Source: Rhodospirillales bacterium (GTDB lineage Bacteria > Pseudomonadota > Alphaproteobacteria > Rhodospirillales > JAPHRK01). From it: a stretch of 64,000 bases of DNA. A model generated the notes under the pieces. That model was not told the DNA's origin. It saw nothing but the letters and a program-made list of their open reading frames with translations, and made no database searches. Shown here one piece after another: positions 8,493 through 17,221 of the stretch. Location: positions 28,534 to 92,533 of the forward strand of contig JAPHRK010000046.1 in NCBI GenBank assembly GCA_026196105.1, in the 5' to 3' direction. Position numbers and translations under genes: made by a program. Every line of letters starts with the position of its first letter. The first letter of the stretch is position 1.

Positions 8493-10451
8493 ATGGAGAA
8501 TCAACAAAGGCTTGGGAAGGGAAAAAAGCTAGCACTTGGGGCATTGTTGATTTGGACAATGATCATTGCTGGATCACTTTTTTGGGGAGTTCATCAGAGT
8601 AACCAACATGCTTTAGACCTCGCGCATAAAGAAGCAATCGCCCTTTTTAATAAAGACCAAGGTTTTAGGCTCTGGGGAACAAAGCATGGAGGTGTTTATG
8701 TCCCTATAAGTGAAAGAACCCAGCCAAGTCCATATTTGGACCATGTTGAAGAAAGAGATATCACCACCCCGTCCGGTAAAAAACTGACACTTATGAACCC
8801 GGCTTTTATGGTTCGGCAGTTGATGGAAGATTATGACGATCTCTATGGTATCAAAGGAAAAATTACTGGAAAAGTTGTTATTAGACCAGGAAATAAACCA
8901 GATGACTGGGAGGAAAATGCTTTAGATAAGCTGGAAGAAGGGGCGGAAGAGGTCTTAGAAATGACCGATATTGATGGTACCCCATATCTTCGACTTATGC
9001 GCCCAATGTTTATGAAAGAAGGTTGTCTAAAGTGCCATGGGGGGCTTGGAATTGAAGTTGGAGAACTTCGAGGCGGTGTCAACGTATCTGTGCCAATTGC
9101 CCCATATTTAAAAGTGAGTTCAGATGCTAAGTTAACACTTTGGATCTCTCACTTATTAATTTGGGGATTAGGTATTGGTGGGATAGGCCTTGGTGCGCGA
9201 CAAGTTAGTGGGCATATTTTGGAGGTCCGTAAGCTTAATGAGGCTCTTGAACAACGTGTTGATGAACGAACCAAAGAAATTCAACATCAATTGGTTGAAA
9301 GAGAAAGGGCCGAAATTCTTGCTCGAGAACAAGGAAACCGTCTGCGAAACATCTTAAATTCTGCAGCTGACGGGATCATAACTTGCGATGATAATCTTGA
9401 GATAGAATCATTTAATGCCGCAGCTGAAAATATATTTAATTTCAAAAGCCAAGAGCTTGTTGGAAAACATATTTCGCTCCTTTTCCCTTCAGATAAGACA
9501 ATTGTAACTGGTGAAGACCTTTTAAATAAATTTCAAGTGGATAGTCATGACCATAGAGGAAAGGGGGCTGAAACCATTGCCCTGCGTCAAAACGGTGAAT
9601 TATTTCCAATCTATGTTGGGATAAGTACCGTTGAGCTTGGTGAGCGAAAAATAATAACAGCTATCGTACGTGATTTAACTTTGGCTAAAAAGGCTGAAGA
9701 AACTCTCCTTGAAGCAATCGCGCAAGCAGAAACTGCTAATCAGGCAAAATCAGAGTTCCTTTCAAGAATGAGCCACGAACTCCGAACTCCTCTTAATGGC
9801 GTACTAGGATTTGCACAGCTTCTAGACCATAATCCAAGGGAAGAACTAACTCAAAGCCAGAAAAAATATGTAGATCATATTCTCTTAGCTGGTGACCACC
9901 TGCTTACCTTGATTAATGAGGTCTTAGATTTAGCCAAAATTGAATCTGGGAAACTGACACTAAACATTTCTCCCTTTAGGCCTGCAAATGCTGTCCAAGA
10001 GAGCCTTAGTATGGCGAAATCCATGGCAGAAGGTCATAAAATTGAACTGATAGACTGTATTTCCGAATGTGAAGACGTTGGATTCTTAAATGCTGATGAA
10101 GCCAGGTTCAGACAAATTCTCATTAATCTCATCTCGAATGGCATTAAATACAATAAAGAGAATGGTGTTGTGAAAATGACTTGTGCGCCGATAGAAGGTG
10201 ATTCTGACTTTTATCGTTTCTTAGTGACAGATACAGGCCATGGTATTCCAGAAGATAAGTATGAGTTTTTATTTGAACCCTTTAATCGTCTAGGCCAGGA
10301 AGGAACGAAAAAAGATGGGACTGGCATTGGTTTGACAATCACCAAAATGCTCGTTGAATTGATGGGCGGGCGTATTGGAGTGACAAGTAAAGTAGGTGAG
10401 GGAAGTACCTTTTGGGTCGATTTGCCAATTTTCAAAATCGATGAAACGTAA
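8493..10451 (+). CDS. Haem-c sensor histidine kinase (Tll0287-like/DUF3365 input, PAS, HisKA, HATPase)
   Basis: The ATG at 8493 follows AGGTG; an in-frame GTG at 8484 is possible. The 652-residue protein has a membrane helix (about 12-33), a periplasmic domain with a CLKCH haem-c motif (Cys178, Cys181, His182), a second helix (about 215-235), a linker coiled coil, a PAS domain (about 285-395), HisKA with MSHELRTP (His428), and an ATPase domain with N box (NLISNGIKYN) and G boxes (DTGHGIPE, DGTGIGL). CxxCH within a Tll0287-like fold points to redox or gas sensing. No response regulator lies adjacent, so it is an orphan kinase. Confidence 0.92.
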   Translation: MENQQRLGKGKKLALGALLIWTMIIAGSLFWGVHQSNQHALDLAHKEAIALFNKDQGFRLWGTKHGGVYVPISERTQPSPYLDHVEERDITTPSGKKLTLMNPAFMVRQLMEDYDDLYGIKGKITGKVVIRPGNKPDDWEENALDKLEEGAEEVLEMTDIDGTPYLRLMRPMFMKEGCLKCHGGLGIEVGELRGGVNVSVPIAPYLKVSSDAKLTLWISHLLIWGLGIGGIGLGARQVSGHILEVRKLNEALEQRVDERTKEIQHQLVERERAEILAREQGNRLRNILNSAADGIITCDDNLEIESFNAAAENIFNFKSQELVGKHISLLFPSDKTIVTGEDLLNKFQVDSHDHRGKGAETIALRQNGELFPIYVGISTVELGERKIITAIVRDLTLAKKAEETLLEAIAQAETANQAKSEFLSRMSHELRTPLNGVLGFAQLLDHNPREELTQSQKKYVDHILLAGDHLLTLINEVLDLAKIESGKLTLNISPFRPANAVQESLSMAKSMAEGHKIELIDCISECEDVGFLNADEARFRQILINLISNGIKYNKENGVVKMTCAPIEGDSDFYRFLVTDTGHGIPEDKYEFLFEPFNRLGQEGTKKDGTGIGLTITKMLVELMGGRIGVTSKVGEGSTFWVDLPIFKIDET

Positions 10452-10478
10452 CAACAAAGAATTAATTATGCCTAGGCG

Positions 10479-10507
10479 TTGCTCTTAAGTCTTTAGCTCG
10501 CTATTTT
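10479..10507 (+). promoter_or_regulatory. Candidate promoter for DUF4170 gene
   Basis: TTGCTC at 10479-10484 and TATTTT at 10502-10507 have an optimal 17-bp spacer. They lie about 50 bp before the DUF4170 ATG, which has GGGAGA upstream. Confidence 0.45.
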
Positions 10508-10556
10508 GGCGCCACTTTTCACTAACGCTTAATGTATCCTTTCTTGGGAGAGAAAT

Positions 10557-10799
10557 ATGAGCAAGAATTTACCGCACCTCGTGTTTGGCGGAGAAGTTAA
10601 AGACCCTGCAGGAACTGAATTCGTTGATTACGAAAATGTCGAAGTAGTTGGCATGTTTGGAAGTTACGATGATGCCTTGAATGCTTGGCGTGCTGCTAGT
10701 CAGGCACGGGTAGACGAAGCCCATATTAAATATGTTATTGTTCATGTCCATCGCATGATGGAACCAGACGAAGTGATCGAACCTATTGAACTTAAATAG
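10557..10799 (+). CDS. DUF4170 domain-containing protein
   Basis: This 80-residue soluble protein matches the alphaproteobacterial DUF4170 pattern as I recall it: HLVFGGEVKDP near the start, a VEVVGMFGSYDDALNAWRAA block, and a C-terminal KYVIVHVHRM strand. The compact alpha/beta makeup suggests a small regulatory or binding protein, but no biochemical role is known to me. GGGAGA precedes the ATG. The gene converges on the DUF4169 gene with only six bases between stops. Confidence 0.85.
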   Translation: MSKNLPHLVFGGEVKDPAGTEFVDYENVEVVGMFGSYDDALNAWRAASQARVDEAHIKYVIVHVHRMMEPDEVIEPIELK

Positions 10800-10805
10800 G
10801 CTGAT

Positions 10806-10994
10806 TTAGTCGTCGTCTTTCATAAGTTTTTTGTGGTCTAAGTTTTTTTGAGCGCGCTTTTCTTCTAACAGAGAGCGCGCTTTTTCGTCTTTTGTCCGTC
10901 CATATTTGCGACGGTTTTCTGCCGCAGCTTTATCTTTCTCTATACGAGTCTTTTGTTTTTTGACTCGTTTAAGATTGATAATTTCAGCAGGCAT
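10806..10994 (-). CDS. DUF4169 family protein
   Basis: This 62-residue, highly charged protein is rich in Lys, Arg and Glu and starts PAEIINLKRVKKQKTR, the conserved opening of the DUF4169 family. It probably forms a long helix; the function is unknown. Its start meets the thrH stop at 10994, so it is almost certainly translated with thrH. Such very basic small proteins often contact RNA or ribosomes, but nothing in the sequence proves that here. Confidence 0.82.
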   Translation of the reverse strand: MPAEIINLKRVKKQKTRIEKDKAAAENRRKYGRTKDEKARSLLEEKRAQKNLDHKKLMKDDD

Positions 10995-11602
10995 TAGAAC
11001 CGAGGGCTGGATTTGCAGATTTCAGCTTTTAATTCTTCGTAGCTATTGGTAACAGGGAATTGAGGGAATTCATTAATGACGTTATCAGGGGCTTTGAACA
11101 AAATTCCTTGATTAGCTTGGTTAAGCATATGGGTGTCGTTGTATGAATCACCAGCTGCAATGGTGTGGAAGTTTAGTTCTTGGAATCGGACAACGGCTTC
11201 TCTTTTATGATTCTTCATACGGAGGTGATAGTTAGCAACTTTACCTTGTTCATTCACTTCTAAACGATGACAGAACAAAGTTGGCCAATCTAATTGCCGC
11301 ATGAGAGGTTCCGCGAATTCATAAAAGGTATCTGAAAGGATAACGACCTGGAAGTTGGCTTGAAGCCAGCCAAGAAAATCTCTGGCGCCTTCCATAGGCC
11401 CCATATCATCAATAACTTCCTGAATATCTTTCATACCAAGATTATGTTCATCAAGTATGCTTAGACGTTGTTTCATGAGAACGTCGTAGTCAGGAATATC
11501 TCTGGTAGTTGCTTTAAGTTCTTCAATACCGGTACGTTCGGCAAAATTGATCCAAATTTCAGGAACGAGTACGCCCTCAAGGTCAAGACAAACGACTTCC
11601 AT
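10994..11602 (-). CDS. thrH: Bifunctional phosphoserine phosphatase/homoserine phosphotransferase ThrH
   Basis: I chose the ATG at 11602 (product MEVVCLDLEGVLVPEIW...), which has GGGGGG eight bases upstream and matches the usual ThrH N-terminus. A longer frame to 11638 is less likely. At 202 residues it has the expected length. HAD motifs are DLEGV (nucleophile Asp), LSDTF and AAGDSYND. ThrH dephosphorylates phosphoserine and can transfer the phosphate to homoserine, linking serine and threonine synthesis. The DUF4169 gene overlaps its stop. Confidence 0.92.
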   Translation of the reverse strand: MEVVCLDLEGVLVPEIWINFAERTGIEELKATTRDIPDYDVLMKQRLSILDEHNLGMKDIQEVIDDMGPMEGARDFLGWLQANFQVVILSDTFYEFAEPLMRQLDWPTLFCHRLEVNEQGKVANYHLRMKNHKREAVVRFQELNFHTIAAGDSYNDTHMLNQANQGILFKAPDNVINEFPQFPVTNSYEELKAEICKSSPRF

Positions 11603-11691
11603 GTGAAGAACCCCCCGGTTAGAAATACTTATGCTCAATTGATATCAAAGCGGTATAGCAATTTTGGCATCAGAGTAAAGCTTAAATCGTC

Positions 11692-12330
11692 CTAAATCCT
11701 TCTGGTGATTTCATCAAAGACGTCGTGGAACATTTCTGTTGTAAGCCGACCCGTATTGGTGTTGTAACGTGAACAATGATAGCTATTCGCTAATATCAAG
11801 CCATTTTCGAGAGGGTGAAAGGCATTGTGGCCGAATTTATATGCGCTTTTTTTGAGCTCAAAAGCAGTTAGCACTGCGTTGTGGGCCAAAGTTCCTAGGG
11901 CTAAGAGTATTTTGAGGTTTGGCATTGCCTCAATTTCTTTGATCAAGAATGGTAGGCAGCTTTTTGCTTCTGGGCCCGTAGGTTTATTTTGAGGGGGAAC
12001 ACAACGGACGGCATTGGTAATCCTGGCATTTGTTAGCTCTAACCCATCGGTGGGAGATTTATCGTAATTACCTTTAGCAAATCCTTTTTCAATGAGCGTC
12101 GGGTAGAGTAAATCACCAGCGTAATCTCCGGTAAAAGGACGTCCCGTACGATTTGCTCCCTTAAGTCCTGGAGCAAGGCCAACAACTAGTAAAGAAGCAT
12201 CTAGAGACCCAAAGGCTGGGACAGGACTATTAAACCAGTCAGGCCATGCCTCTCGGCTTTCCATTCTAAATTCTACAAGACGAGGGCAAAGGCCACAGTC
12301 TTTAGCTGGTTCAAAGCTTTGATTTATCAT
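11692..12330 (-). CDS. Uracil-DNA glycosylase, family 5 (UdgB-like)
   Basis: The protein (212 residues from the ATG at 12330; an upstream TTG at 12342 would overlap the NYN stop) carries an N-terminal CGLCPRL cysteine pair and further cysteines (AVRCVPPQ, SCLPFL), as expected for a 4Fe-4S glycosylase. Family motifs are GLAPGLKGANRTGRPFTGD and HCSRYNTNTGRLT. The GLAPG motif without a conventional catalytic Asp/Asn is typical of family 5, which removes uracil and other deaminated bases. It is coupled to the NYN-domain gene, which ends only nine bases before the ATG. Confidence 0.9.
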   Translation of the reverse strand: MINQSFEPAKDCGLCPRLVEFRMESREAWPDWFNSPVPAFGSLDASLLVVGLAPGLKGANRTGRPFTGDYAGDLLYPTLIEKGFAKGNYDKSPTDGLELTNARITNAVRCVPPQNKPTGPEAKSCLPFLIKEIEAMPNLKILLALGTLAHNAVLTAFELKKSAYKFGHNAFHPLENGLILANSYHCSRYNTNTGRLTTEMFHDVFDEITRRI

Positions 12331-12338
12331 GCGGAAGA

Positions 12339-13013
12339 TCAATCGTTGTGCGGGGCGGTGCCAAGGTAAGCTTCTGGGTCGCGCACAGCTTGGTCATCTT
12401 CTAATTCTTCTTCTATATCAGGATATAGCGGAGTATCAGGATGACTTGGTTGGTGGTTTTCATCTTGTGCATCATGAGGTGAACGACCACCTTTGCGCGT
12501 CACTAAATCTTCAAGGTCACGTAACTCTAAGAAATAATCAGCTTGGCGACGAAGTTCGTCAGCAATCATCGGAGGTTGCGAGCGTACCGTGCTGACCACA
12601 GTTACCCTAAGCCCTTTGCGTTGCACGGCTTCAACCAAACGCCTAAAGTCACCATCACCTGAGAATAATACAATATGATCAAGGTGTTCAGCCATTTCCA
12701 TTGCATCAATGGCTAGTTCAATATCCATATTCCCTTTGATTTTGCGACGCCCTGTTGCGTCGGTGAATTCTTTGGTCGGTTTTGTGACCATGGTGTAGCC
12801 ATTATAATCAAGCCAATCGACGAGCGGACGGATAGGGGAATATTCTTGATCTTCGAGGAGAGCCGTATAATAAAAAGCTCTAACCAAATGCCCACGCTCA
12901 GAAAACATGGCTAGAAGACGTTTATAATCGATATCAAAGCCAAGGGATCTAGCAGCGGCATATAAATTAGAGCCGTCGATAAATAAACCGACTCTTTCTT
13001 GTGAGTAAAACAT
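12339..13013 (-). CDS. NYN domain protein (LabA/DUF88 family)
   Basis: The first 170 residues form a PIN-like NYN domain with conserved acidic residues: GLFIDGSNLY near residue 10, GNMDIELAIDAMEMA near 95 and LFSGDGDFRRLVEAVQRKG near 117. These acids bind metal in the NYN nuclease family. The C-terminal part (about 175-224) is disordered and acidic. The family is thought to process RNA, but the substrate of this subgroup is not established. The start is an ATG at 13013, and the gene leads a unit with the uracil-DNA glycosylase. Confidence 0.9.
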   Translation of the reverse strand: MFYSQERVGLFIDGSNLYAAARSLGFDIDYKRLLAMFSERGHLVRAFYYTALLEDQEYSPIRPLVDWLDYNGYTMVTKPTKEFTDATGRRKIKGNMDIELAIDAMEMAEHLDHIVLFSGDGDFRRLVEAVQRKGLRVTVVSTVRSQPPMIADELRRQADYFLELRDLEDLVTRKGGRSPHDAQDENHQPSHPDTPLYPDIEEELEDDQAVRDPEAYLGTAPHND

Positions 13014-13169
13014 AACTAAATCCTATAAAAAATAAATTCGTGTAATAAAAAAAGGTTAAACGCTTAAAAAATCTGCGCTTTAAAAATAAGTATGTACTAA
13101 AGTTAGGGTCAGAAGGGGCTTATCGCAAGTGTATAGGGGCAAAAAACTTGGTGAATAATAGGAAATAGA

Positions 13170-13667
13170 ATGGTTTTTGTCGGGATTGGTGCCAACTTAA
13201 CAAACTCTGAATTTAAAACTCCTGTCGAAGCATGTATTGCGGCTGTCGAAACGCTAAGAAATATTGAAGGCATTACAGTTGTTCAATGTTCACAATGGTA
13301 TCAATCAGAACCCATCCCAAAATCTGACCAACCTTGGTATGTAAATGGTGTTCTACATCTCGAAACTAATCTGTCTGCTGATGATCTACTCCAAAAATTT
13401 CATGAAGTTGAAGAACAGTTCGGTCGGGTGCGGACTGTGCGCAATGCCCCGAGGATAATCGATATTGATCTCCTTGATTATAAAGGCATTGTTAAAATTG
13501 AGGGATTAGCTCAGTTACCTCACCCCCGAATGCACGAAAGAGCATTTGTTCTTAAACCCTTGCTTGAATTGTCTCCTAATTGGAAACATCCTTTGCATAG
13601 GAAAACAGCAAAAAATTTGTATGAAAACCTCGCAAAAAGCCAATTATGCGAGGTGATAGAGATATAA
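13170..13667 (+). CDS. folK: 2-amino-4-hydroxy-6-hydroxymethyldihydropteridine diphosphokinase
   Basis: This 165-residue HPPK begins with the family's IGANL motif and has QWYQSEPIPKSDQPWYVNG (pterin-binding region) and RNAPRIIDIDLLDY, whose paired Asp residues hold the Mg ions. It transfers pyrophosphate from ATP to hydroxymethyldihydropterin in folate synthesis. No folB or folP is adjacent, so it is not in a folate operon here. It is followed by rpoZ, a common alphaproteobacterial order. The ribosome binding site is weak (GGAA). Confidence 0.96.
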   Translation: MVFVGIGANLTNSEFKTPVEACIAAVETLRNIEGITVVQCSQWYQSEPIPKSDQPWYVNGVLHLETNLSADDLLQKFHEVEEQFGRVRTVRNAPRIIDIDLLDYKGIVKIEGLAQLPHPRMHERAFVLKPLLELSPNWKHPLHRKTAKNLYENLAKSQLCEVIEI

Positions 13668-13734
13668 TTCATTTTCTCAATCCACGAATTTTGCTAAATT
13701 ATATAAATAATAGTGAGTTTTTCTATCATCTAGC

Positions 13735-13762
13735 TTGCGTTTATGGGTGCTGTGTATATATT
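13735..13762 (+). promoter_or_regulatory. Candidate promoter for rpoZ-rsh
   Basis: TTGCGT at 13735-13740 and TATATT at 13757-13762 have a 16-bp spacer. They lie 44 bp before the rpoZ ATG in an AT-rich interval. Confidence 0.45.
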
Positions 13763-13805
13763 CGGCGCTTCGTTTTTTTACAGGATTTCTCGGAGATCGC
13801 AGCCA

Positions 13806-14219
13806 ATGGCTCGTGTCACAGTTGAAGATTGCGTAGACAAAATTCCAAATCGGTTTGACCTAGTAATGCGGGCTTCTCAGCGTGCAAGAAATATTTCCGC
13901 TGGTGCAGAGCTTACCCTTGATCGTGACCGGGATAAAAACCCCGTAGTTGCTTTGCGTGAAATTGCAGAGGAAACCATTGACCTTGATGAGTTGGAAGAT
14001 GGCCTCATTCGTGGCTTGCAAAAACATGTTGAATTTGATGAGCCTGAGCCAGAAGATGAAGCAGAGCTTCTTGCTGCTTTAGAAGAGGAAACTTCAGGAG
14101 CTTCCACCAGTGAAGAGATCGCTGAAGACGTTCTGACCATCCAAGACGATGTTGCCGTTATTGATGAAGTGGGTGAAGTCACTCCTGAGTTTGATGGCAG
14201 TGAAGAAATTCAAGAATAG
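13806..14219 (+). CDS. rpoZ: DNA-directed RNA polymerase omega subunit
   Basis: I chose the ATG at 13806 because the omega sequence begins [20 protein letters not shown]; a longer frame from 13743 is not conserved-looking. The 137-residue protein has the core RpoZ fold, with [12 protein letters not shown] and [15 protein letters not shown] long Glu/Asp-rich C-terminal tail follows (about 80-137), an extension seen in alphaproteobacteria. Omega aids assembly of RNA polymerase and, with the beta-prime subunit, forms a ppGpp site in some bacteria. It lies directly upstream of rsh. Confidence 0.97.
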   Translation: MARVTVEDCVDKIPNRFDLVMRASQRARNISAGAELTLDRDRDKNPVVALREIAEETIDLDELEDGLIRGLQKHVEFDEPEPEDEAELLAALEEETSGASTSEEIAEDVLTIQDDVAVIDEVGEVTPEFDGSEEIQE

Positions 14220-14228
14220 TTCTTTATT

Positions 14229-14263
14229 TTGTGGCGGTGAAACACTCAATGTTGCCGCCACAA
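14229..14263 (+). promoter_or_regulatory. Perfect 9-bp stem hairpin between rpoZ and rsh
   Basis: TTGTGGCGG (14229-14237) pairs with CCGCCACAA (14255-14263), and the loop can form a further AACA/TGTT stem. No T-run follows. It may be an mRNA processing or partial termination point. Confidence 0.6.
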
Positions 14264-14291
14264 TTAGTTCTATAATGACAGGAGAGTTCCG

Positions 14292-16463
14292 TTGATTCGA
14301 GCCTACGAGCTCGTTGAACTTGTCAAATCTTACGACGCGATGGCCGATGAGAGCGCCATCAATCGTGGCTATGTCTTTGCCATGAAGGCTCACGGCACCC
14401 AAAAGCGTGCATCTGGTGACCCTTATTTCTCCCATCCGCTTGAAGTTGCTGGTATTTTAACCGGGTTTAAGCTCGACACGGCCTCAATCCTGACTGGTTT
14501 ATTGCACGACACCATCGAAGATACCGATGTTACCCGTGAAGAAATTCAAGAGAATTTTGGCGACGAAGTTGTTCGTTTGGTTGAGGGCGTCACTAAGCTG
14601 ACCCGTATTGAGCTTCAATCAGATAGCGATCACTCCAAACAGGCTGAAAATTTCCGTAAATTGGTTCTCGCTATGTCAGAAGACCTACGGGTTCTTTTGG
14701 TAAAACTTGCAGATCGCTTGCACAATATGCGAACCCTTCACCACATCAAAAAACCAGAAAAACGGAAACGGATTGCAAAAGAAACCATGGAAATCTATGC
14801 GCCTCTGGCTGAGCGTATCGGTATCCAAGAGGTTAAAGGTGAACTCGAAAACTTGGCATTTTCGGAGTTAAACTCAGAGGCTTATAACTCAATTATCAAA
14901 CGCTTGGAGTTTCTGCGAGAGCAGAGTGGTAACCTGATTGTTGAGATTGCCGATGAACTGAAGAAGAACATGTCTAAGGCTCATATCAAATCGTCCGTCT
15001 TCGGTCGTGAGAAGAATCCTTATTCAGTTTGGCAAAAAATGCAGCGCCAAAATATTGGATTTGAGCAGCTCTCCGATATTATGGCCTTCAGAATCATTGT
15101 TGATACCTTTGACGATTGTTATCGCACTCTAGGTGTAATTCATAGCATCTACCGCACTATTCCTGGGCGGTTTAAAGATTTTATCAGCACACCTAAGCCA
15201 AATGGTTATCAATCCATCCATACAGGGGTCTTAGGTCCCGGTGGGCAGCGAATTGAAATTCAAATCAGAACCCGTGATATGCACGAGGTAGCTGAGCTAG
15301 GTGTGGCCGCACACTGGCAATATAAACAGAGTGCTGGAAAGACAGATGGTAAGCAATACCGCTGGCTCCGTGAACTCCTTGAAATTCTGGAACAGGCTTC
15401 TGGTCCTGAGGAGTTCATGGAAGACACCAAGCTTGAGATGTTCCAGGATCAGGTTTTCTGCTTTACCCCAAAAGGGGCCTTGATCAATCTTCCCCAAGGG
15501 GCAACGACCGTTGATTTTGCCTATGCTGTCCACTCAGAAGTCGGGGATACCTGCGTCGGAGCCAAGGTTAATGGCAAGTTGATGCCTTTGAGGACACAGC
15601 TGGCTAATGGCGATCAGGTTGATATTGTAACATCAAAAGCGCAAACACCGTCCCCTACATGGGAACGATTTGTTGTCACAGGCAAGGCGCGATCTCGAAT
15701 TCGACGCTTCATTCGCCACCAACAGTTAGAAGAATATGCCAGCCTGGGAAGAGCCATCTTACAAAGAACTTTCCGCCAAGAAGGGTTTGAGTTAACGGAT
15801 AAGGCCTTAGAAGGGGTTAAAGCTGTTTTCAAGTGCCGTGACGCTGAAGAGGTTTGTTCAGTTGTTGGGGCAGGGACCAGGACCGCACGAGAAGTTCTTA
15901 TTGCTGTGTTCCCAGGAGCAAAGAAAGAAGAAAAAGAAAAACGTTCTCGCCTTTTCTCGTTTGATAAAGTCGCTGAGAAGTTTAGCCGCAAGAAAAAGAA
16001 CGTGGACGAAGATAAGGTTGCTATTACCGGGCTAATTCCAGGTATGGCGGTCCATTATGCAGGTTGTTGCCATCCTTTGCCAGGGGACCGGATTGTAGGG
16101 ATTATTACAACAGGCAAAGGGGTGACCATTCACACCATAGACTGTGATACTCTGGGGTCCTTTGGGGACCAACCGGAACGCTGGTTGGATGTGGCTTGGG
16201 ACCGTGAATTAAAAATAGCTATGCCTCATATTGGCCGTATTAATGTTACAGTTTTAAATGAACCTGGAAGCTTGGGTACGCTGTCTATGGCAATCGCTAA
16301 GAGCCATGGCAATATCAACAACCTGAAAATTACTAATCGGTCTCAAGAATTCTTTGATTTGATGGTTGATGTAGAAGTTGAAGACGTTAAACACCTAACT
16401 GATATTATTGCGGCCTTAAGAGCCATGCCAGCCATTAACTCTGTAGCTCGAGCTCGGGGTTAA
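14292..16463 (+). CDS. rsh: Bifunctional (p)ppGpp synthetase/hydrolase (RelA/SpoT homologue)
   Basis: The start is a TTG with AGGAGAG eight bases upstream, and the product opens MIRAYELVELVKSYD as other alphaproteobacterial Rsh proteins do. The 723-residue protein has an HD hydrolase domain (HPLEVAGIL, LLHDTIEDT), a synthetase domain (GREKNPYSVWQKM, FRIIVDTFDDCY, KPNGYQSIHTGVLGP), a TGS domain (about 390-450), and a zinc-finger/ACT tail with HYAGCCHPLPGD. Both catalytic halves look intact. It makes and degrades ppGpp, the stringent-response alarmone. It is the probable sole long Rsh and is linked to rpoZ. Confidence 0.97.
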   Translation: MIRAYELVELVKSYDAMADESAINRGYVFAMKAHGTQKRASGDPYFSHPLEVAGILTGFKLDTASILTGLLHDTIEDTDVTREEIQENFGDEVVRLVEGVTKLTRIELQSDSDHSKQAENFRKLVLAMSEDLRVLLVKLADRLHNMRTLHHIKKPEKRKRIAKETMEIYAPLAERIGIQEVKGELENLAFSELNSEAYNSIIKRLEFLREQSGNLIVEIADELKKNMSKAHIKSSVFGREKNPYSVWQKMQRQNIGFEQLSDIMAFRIIVDTFDDCYRTLGVIHSIYRTIPGRFKDFISTPKPNGYQSIHTGVLGPGGQRIEIQIRTRDMHEVAELGVAAHWQYKQSAGKTDGKQYRWLRELLEILEQASGPEEFMEDTKLEMFQDQVFCFTPKGALINLPQGATTVDFAYAVHSEVGDTCVGAKVNGKLMPLRTQLANGDQVDIVTSKAQTPSPTWERFVVTGKARSRIRRFIRHQQLEEYASLGRAILQRTFRQEGFELTDKALEGVKAVFKCRDAEEVCSVVGAGTRTAREVLIAVFPGAKKEEKEKRSRLFSFDKVAEKFSRKKKNVDEDKVAITGLIPGMAVHYAGCCHPLPGDRIVGIITTGKGVTIHTIDCDTLGSFGDQPERWLDVAWDRELKIAMPHIGRINVTVLNEPGSLGTLSMAIAKSHGNINNLKITNRSQEFFDLMVDVEVEDVKHLTDIIAALRAMPAINSVARARG

Positions 16464-16486
16464 GGTTTATACTTACTGGGGGGAAT

Positions 16487-17221
16487 ATGCCGAGAGAACT
16501 GCGCCTTGGTGTCAATATTGACCACGTAGCGACGATCCGTAACGCACGCGGTGGCGCCACACCTGATCCTATTCGAGCTGCTGTAATGGCGGCTGAAGCT
16601 GGTGCAGATGGTATCACAGCTCATTTACGTGAAGATCGTCGTCATATCACCGATGGCGATATCCAAAGGCTTTCAAACGAAATAGATATACCATTGAACC
16701 TTGAAATGGCTGCTACTGAAGAGATGTTGGATATTGCTCTTCGTCATAAGCCTCATGCGGCCTGCTTGGTTCCTGAAAAAAGGGAAGAGCGTACCACAGA
16801 AGGGGGGTTGGATGTCATTAGTGGGCAGGCTCATCTTACACCTTTTGTGCAAAAGCTCACTGATCATGGCATTAGGGTGTCTATCTTCATTGAACCTTCA
16901 GAAAACCAACTTGAGGTCGCAAAAATAATGGGAGCACCTGTGGTTGAGCTTCATACAGGGGCCTATTGCGACGCTCAAGGCGCTCAAAAAGAGAAAGAGT
17001 TACAAAGGATTATCAATTCCGCAGCCTTTGCTGAAGAAATTGGCTTAGAATGCCATGCAGGGCATGGGTTGTCGTTTGATACAGTTGCTCCAGTTGCTAA
17101 AATCCCAACAATTGTTGAATTGAATATCGGGCACTTCCTAATTGGAGAAGCAATATTTCAAGGGTTAGAGCTCTCGATTAAAGAAATGCGTCGCCTGATG
17201 AACGAGGCTCGTGGTTTATGA
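16487..17221 (+). CDS. pdxJ: Pyridoxine 5'-phosphate synthase
   Basis: This 244-residue TIM barrel has LRLGVNIDHVATIRNARGG at the start, DGITAHLREDRRHI, LNLEMAATEEM, and VPEKREERTTEGGLDV, all PdxJ hallmarks. It condenses deoxyxylulose 5-phosphate with 1-amino-acetone 3-phosphate to give pyridoxine phosphate. GGGGGG precedes the ATG. acpS overlaps its stop by 4 bp (ATGA), so the two are translationally coupled. Confidence 0.98.
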   Translation: MPRELRLGVNIDHVATIRNARGGATPDPIRAAVMAAEAGADGITAHLREDRRHITDGDIQRLSNEIDIPLNLEMAATEEMLDIALRHKPHAACLVPEKREERTTEGGLDVISGQAHLTPFVQKLTDHGIRVSIFIEPSENQLEVAKIMGAPVVELHTGAYCDAQGAQKEKELQRIINSAAFAEEIGLECHAGHGLSFDTVAPVAKIPTIVELNIGHFLIGEAIFQGLELSIKEMRRLMNEARGL

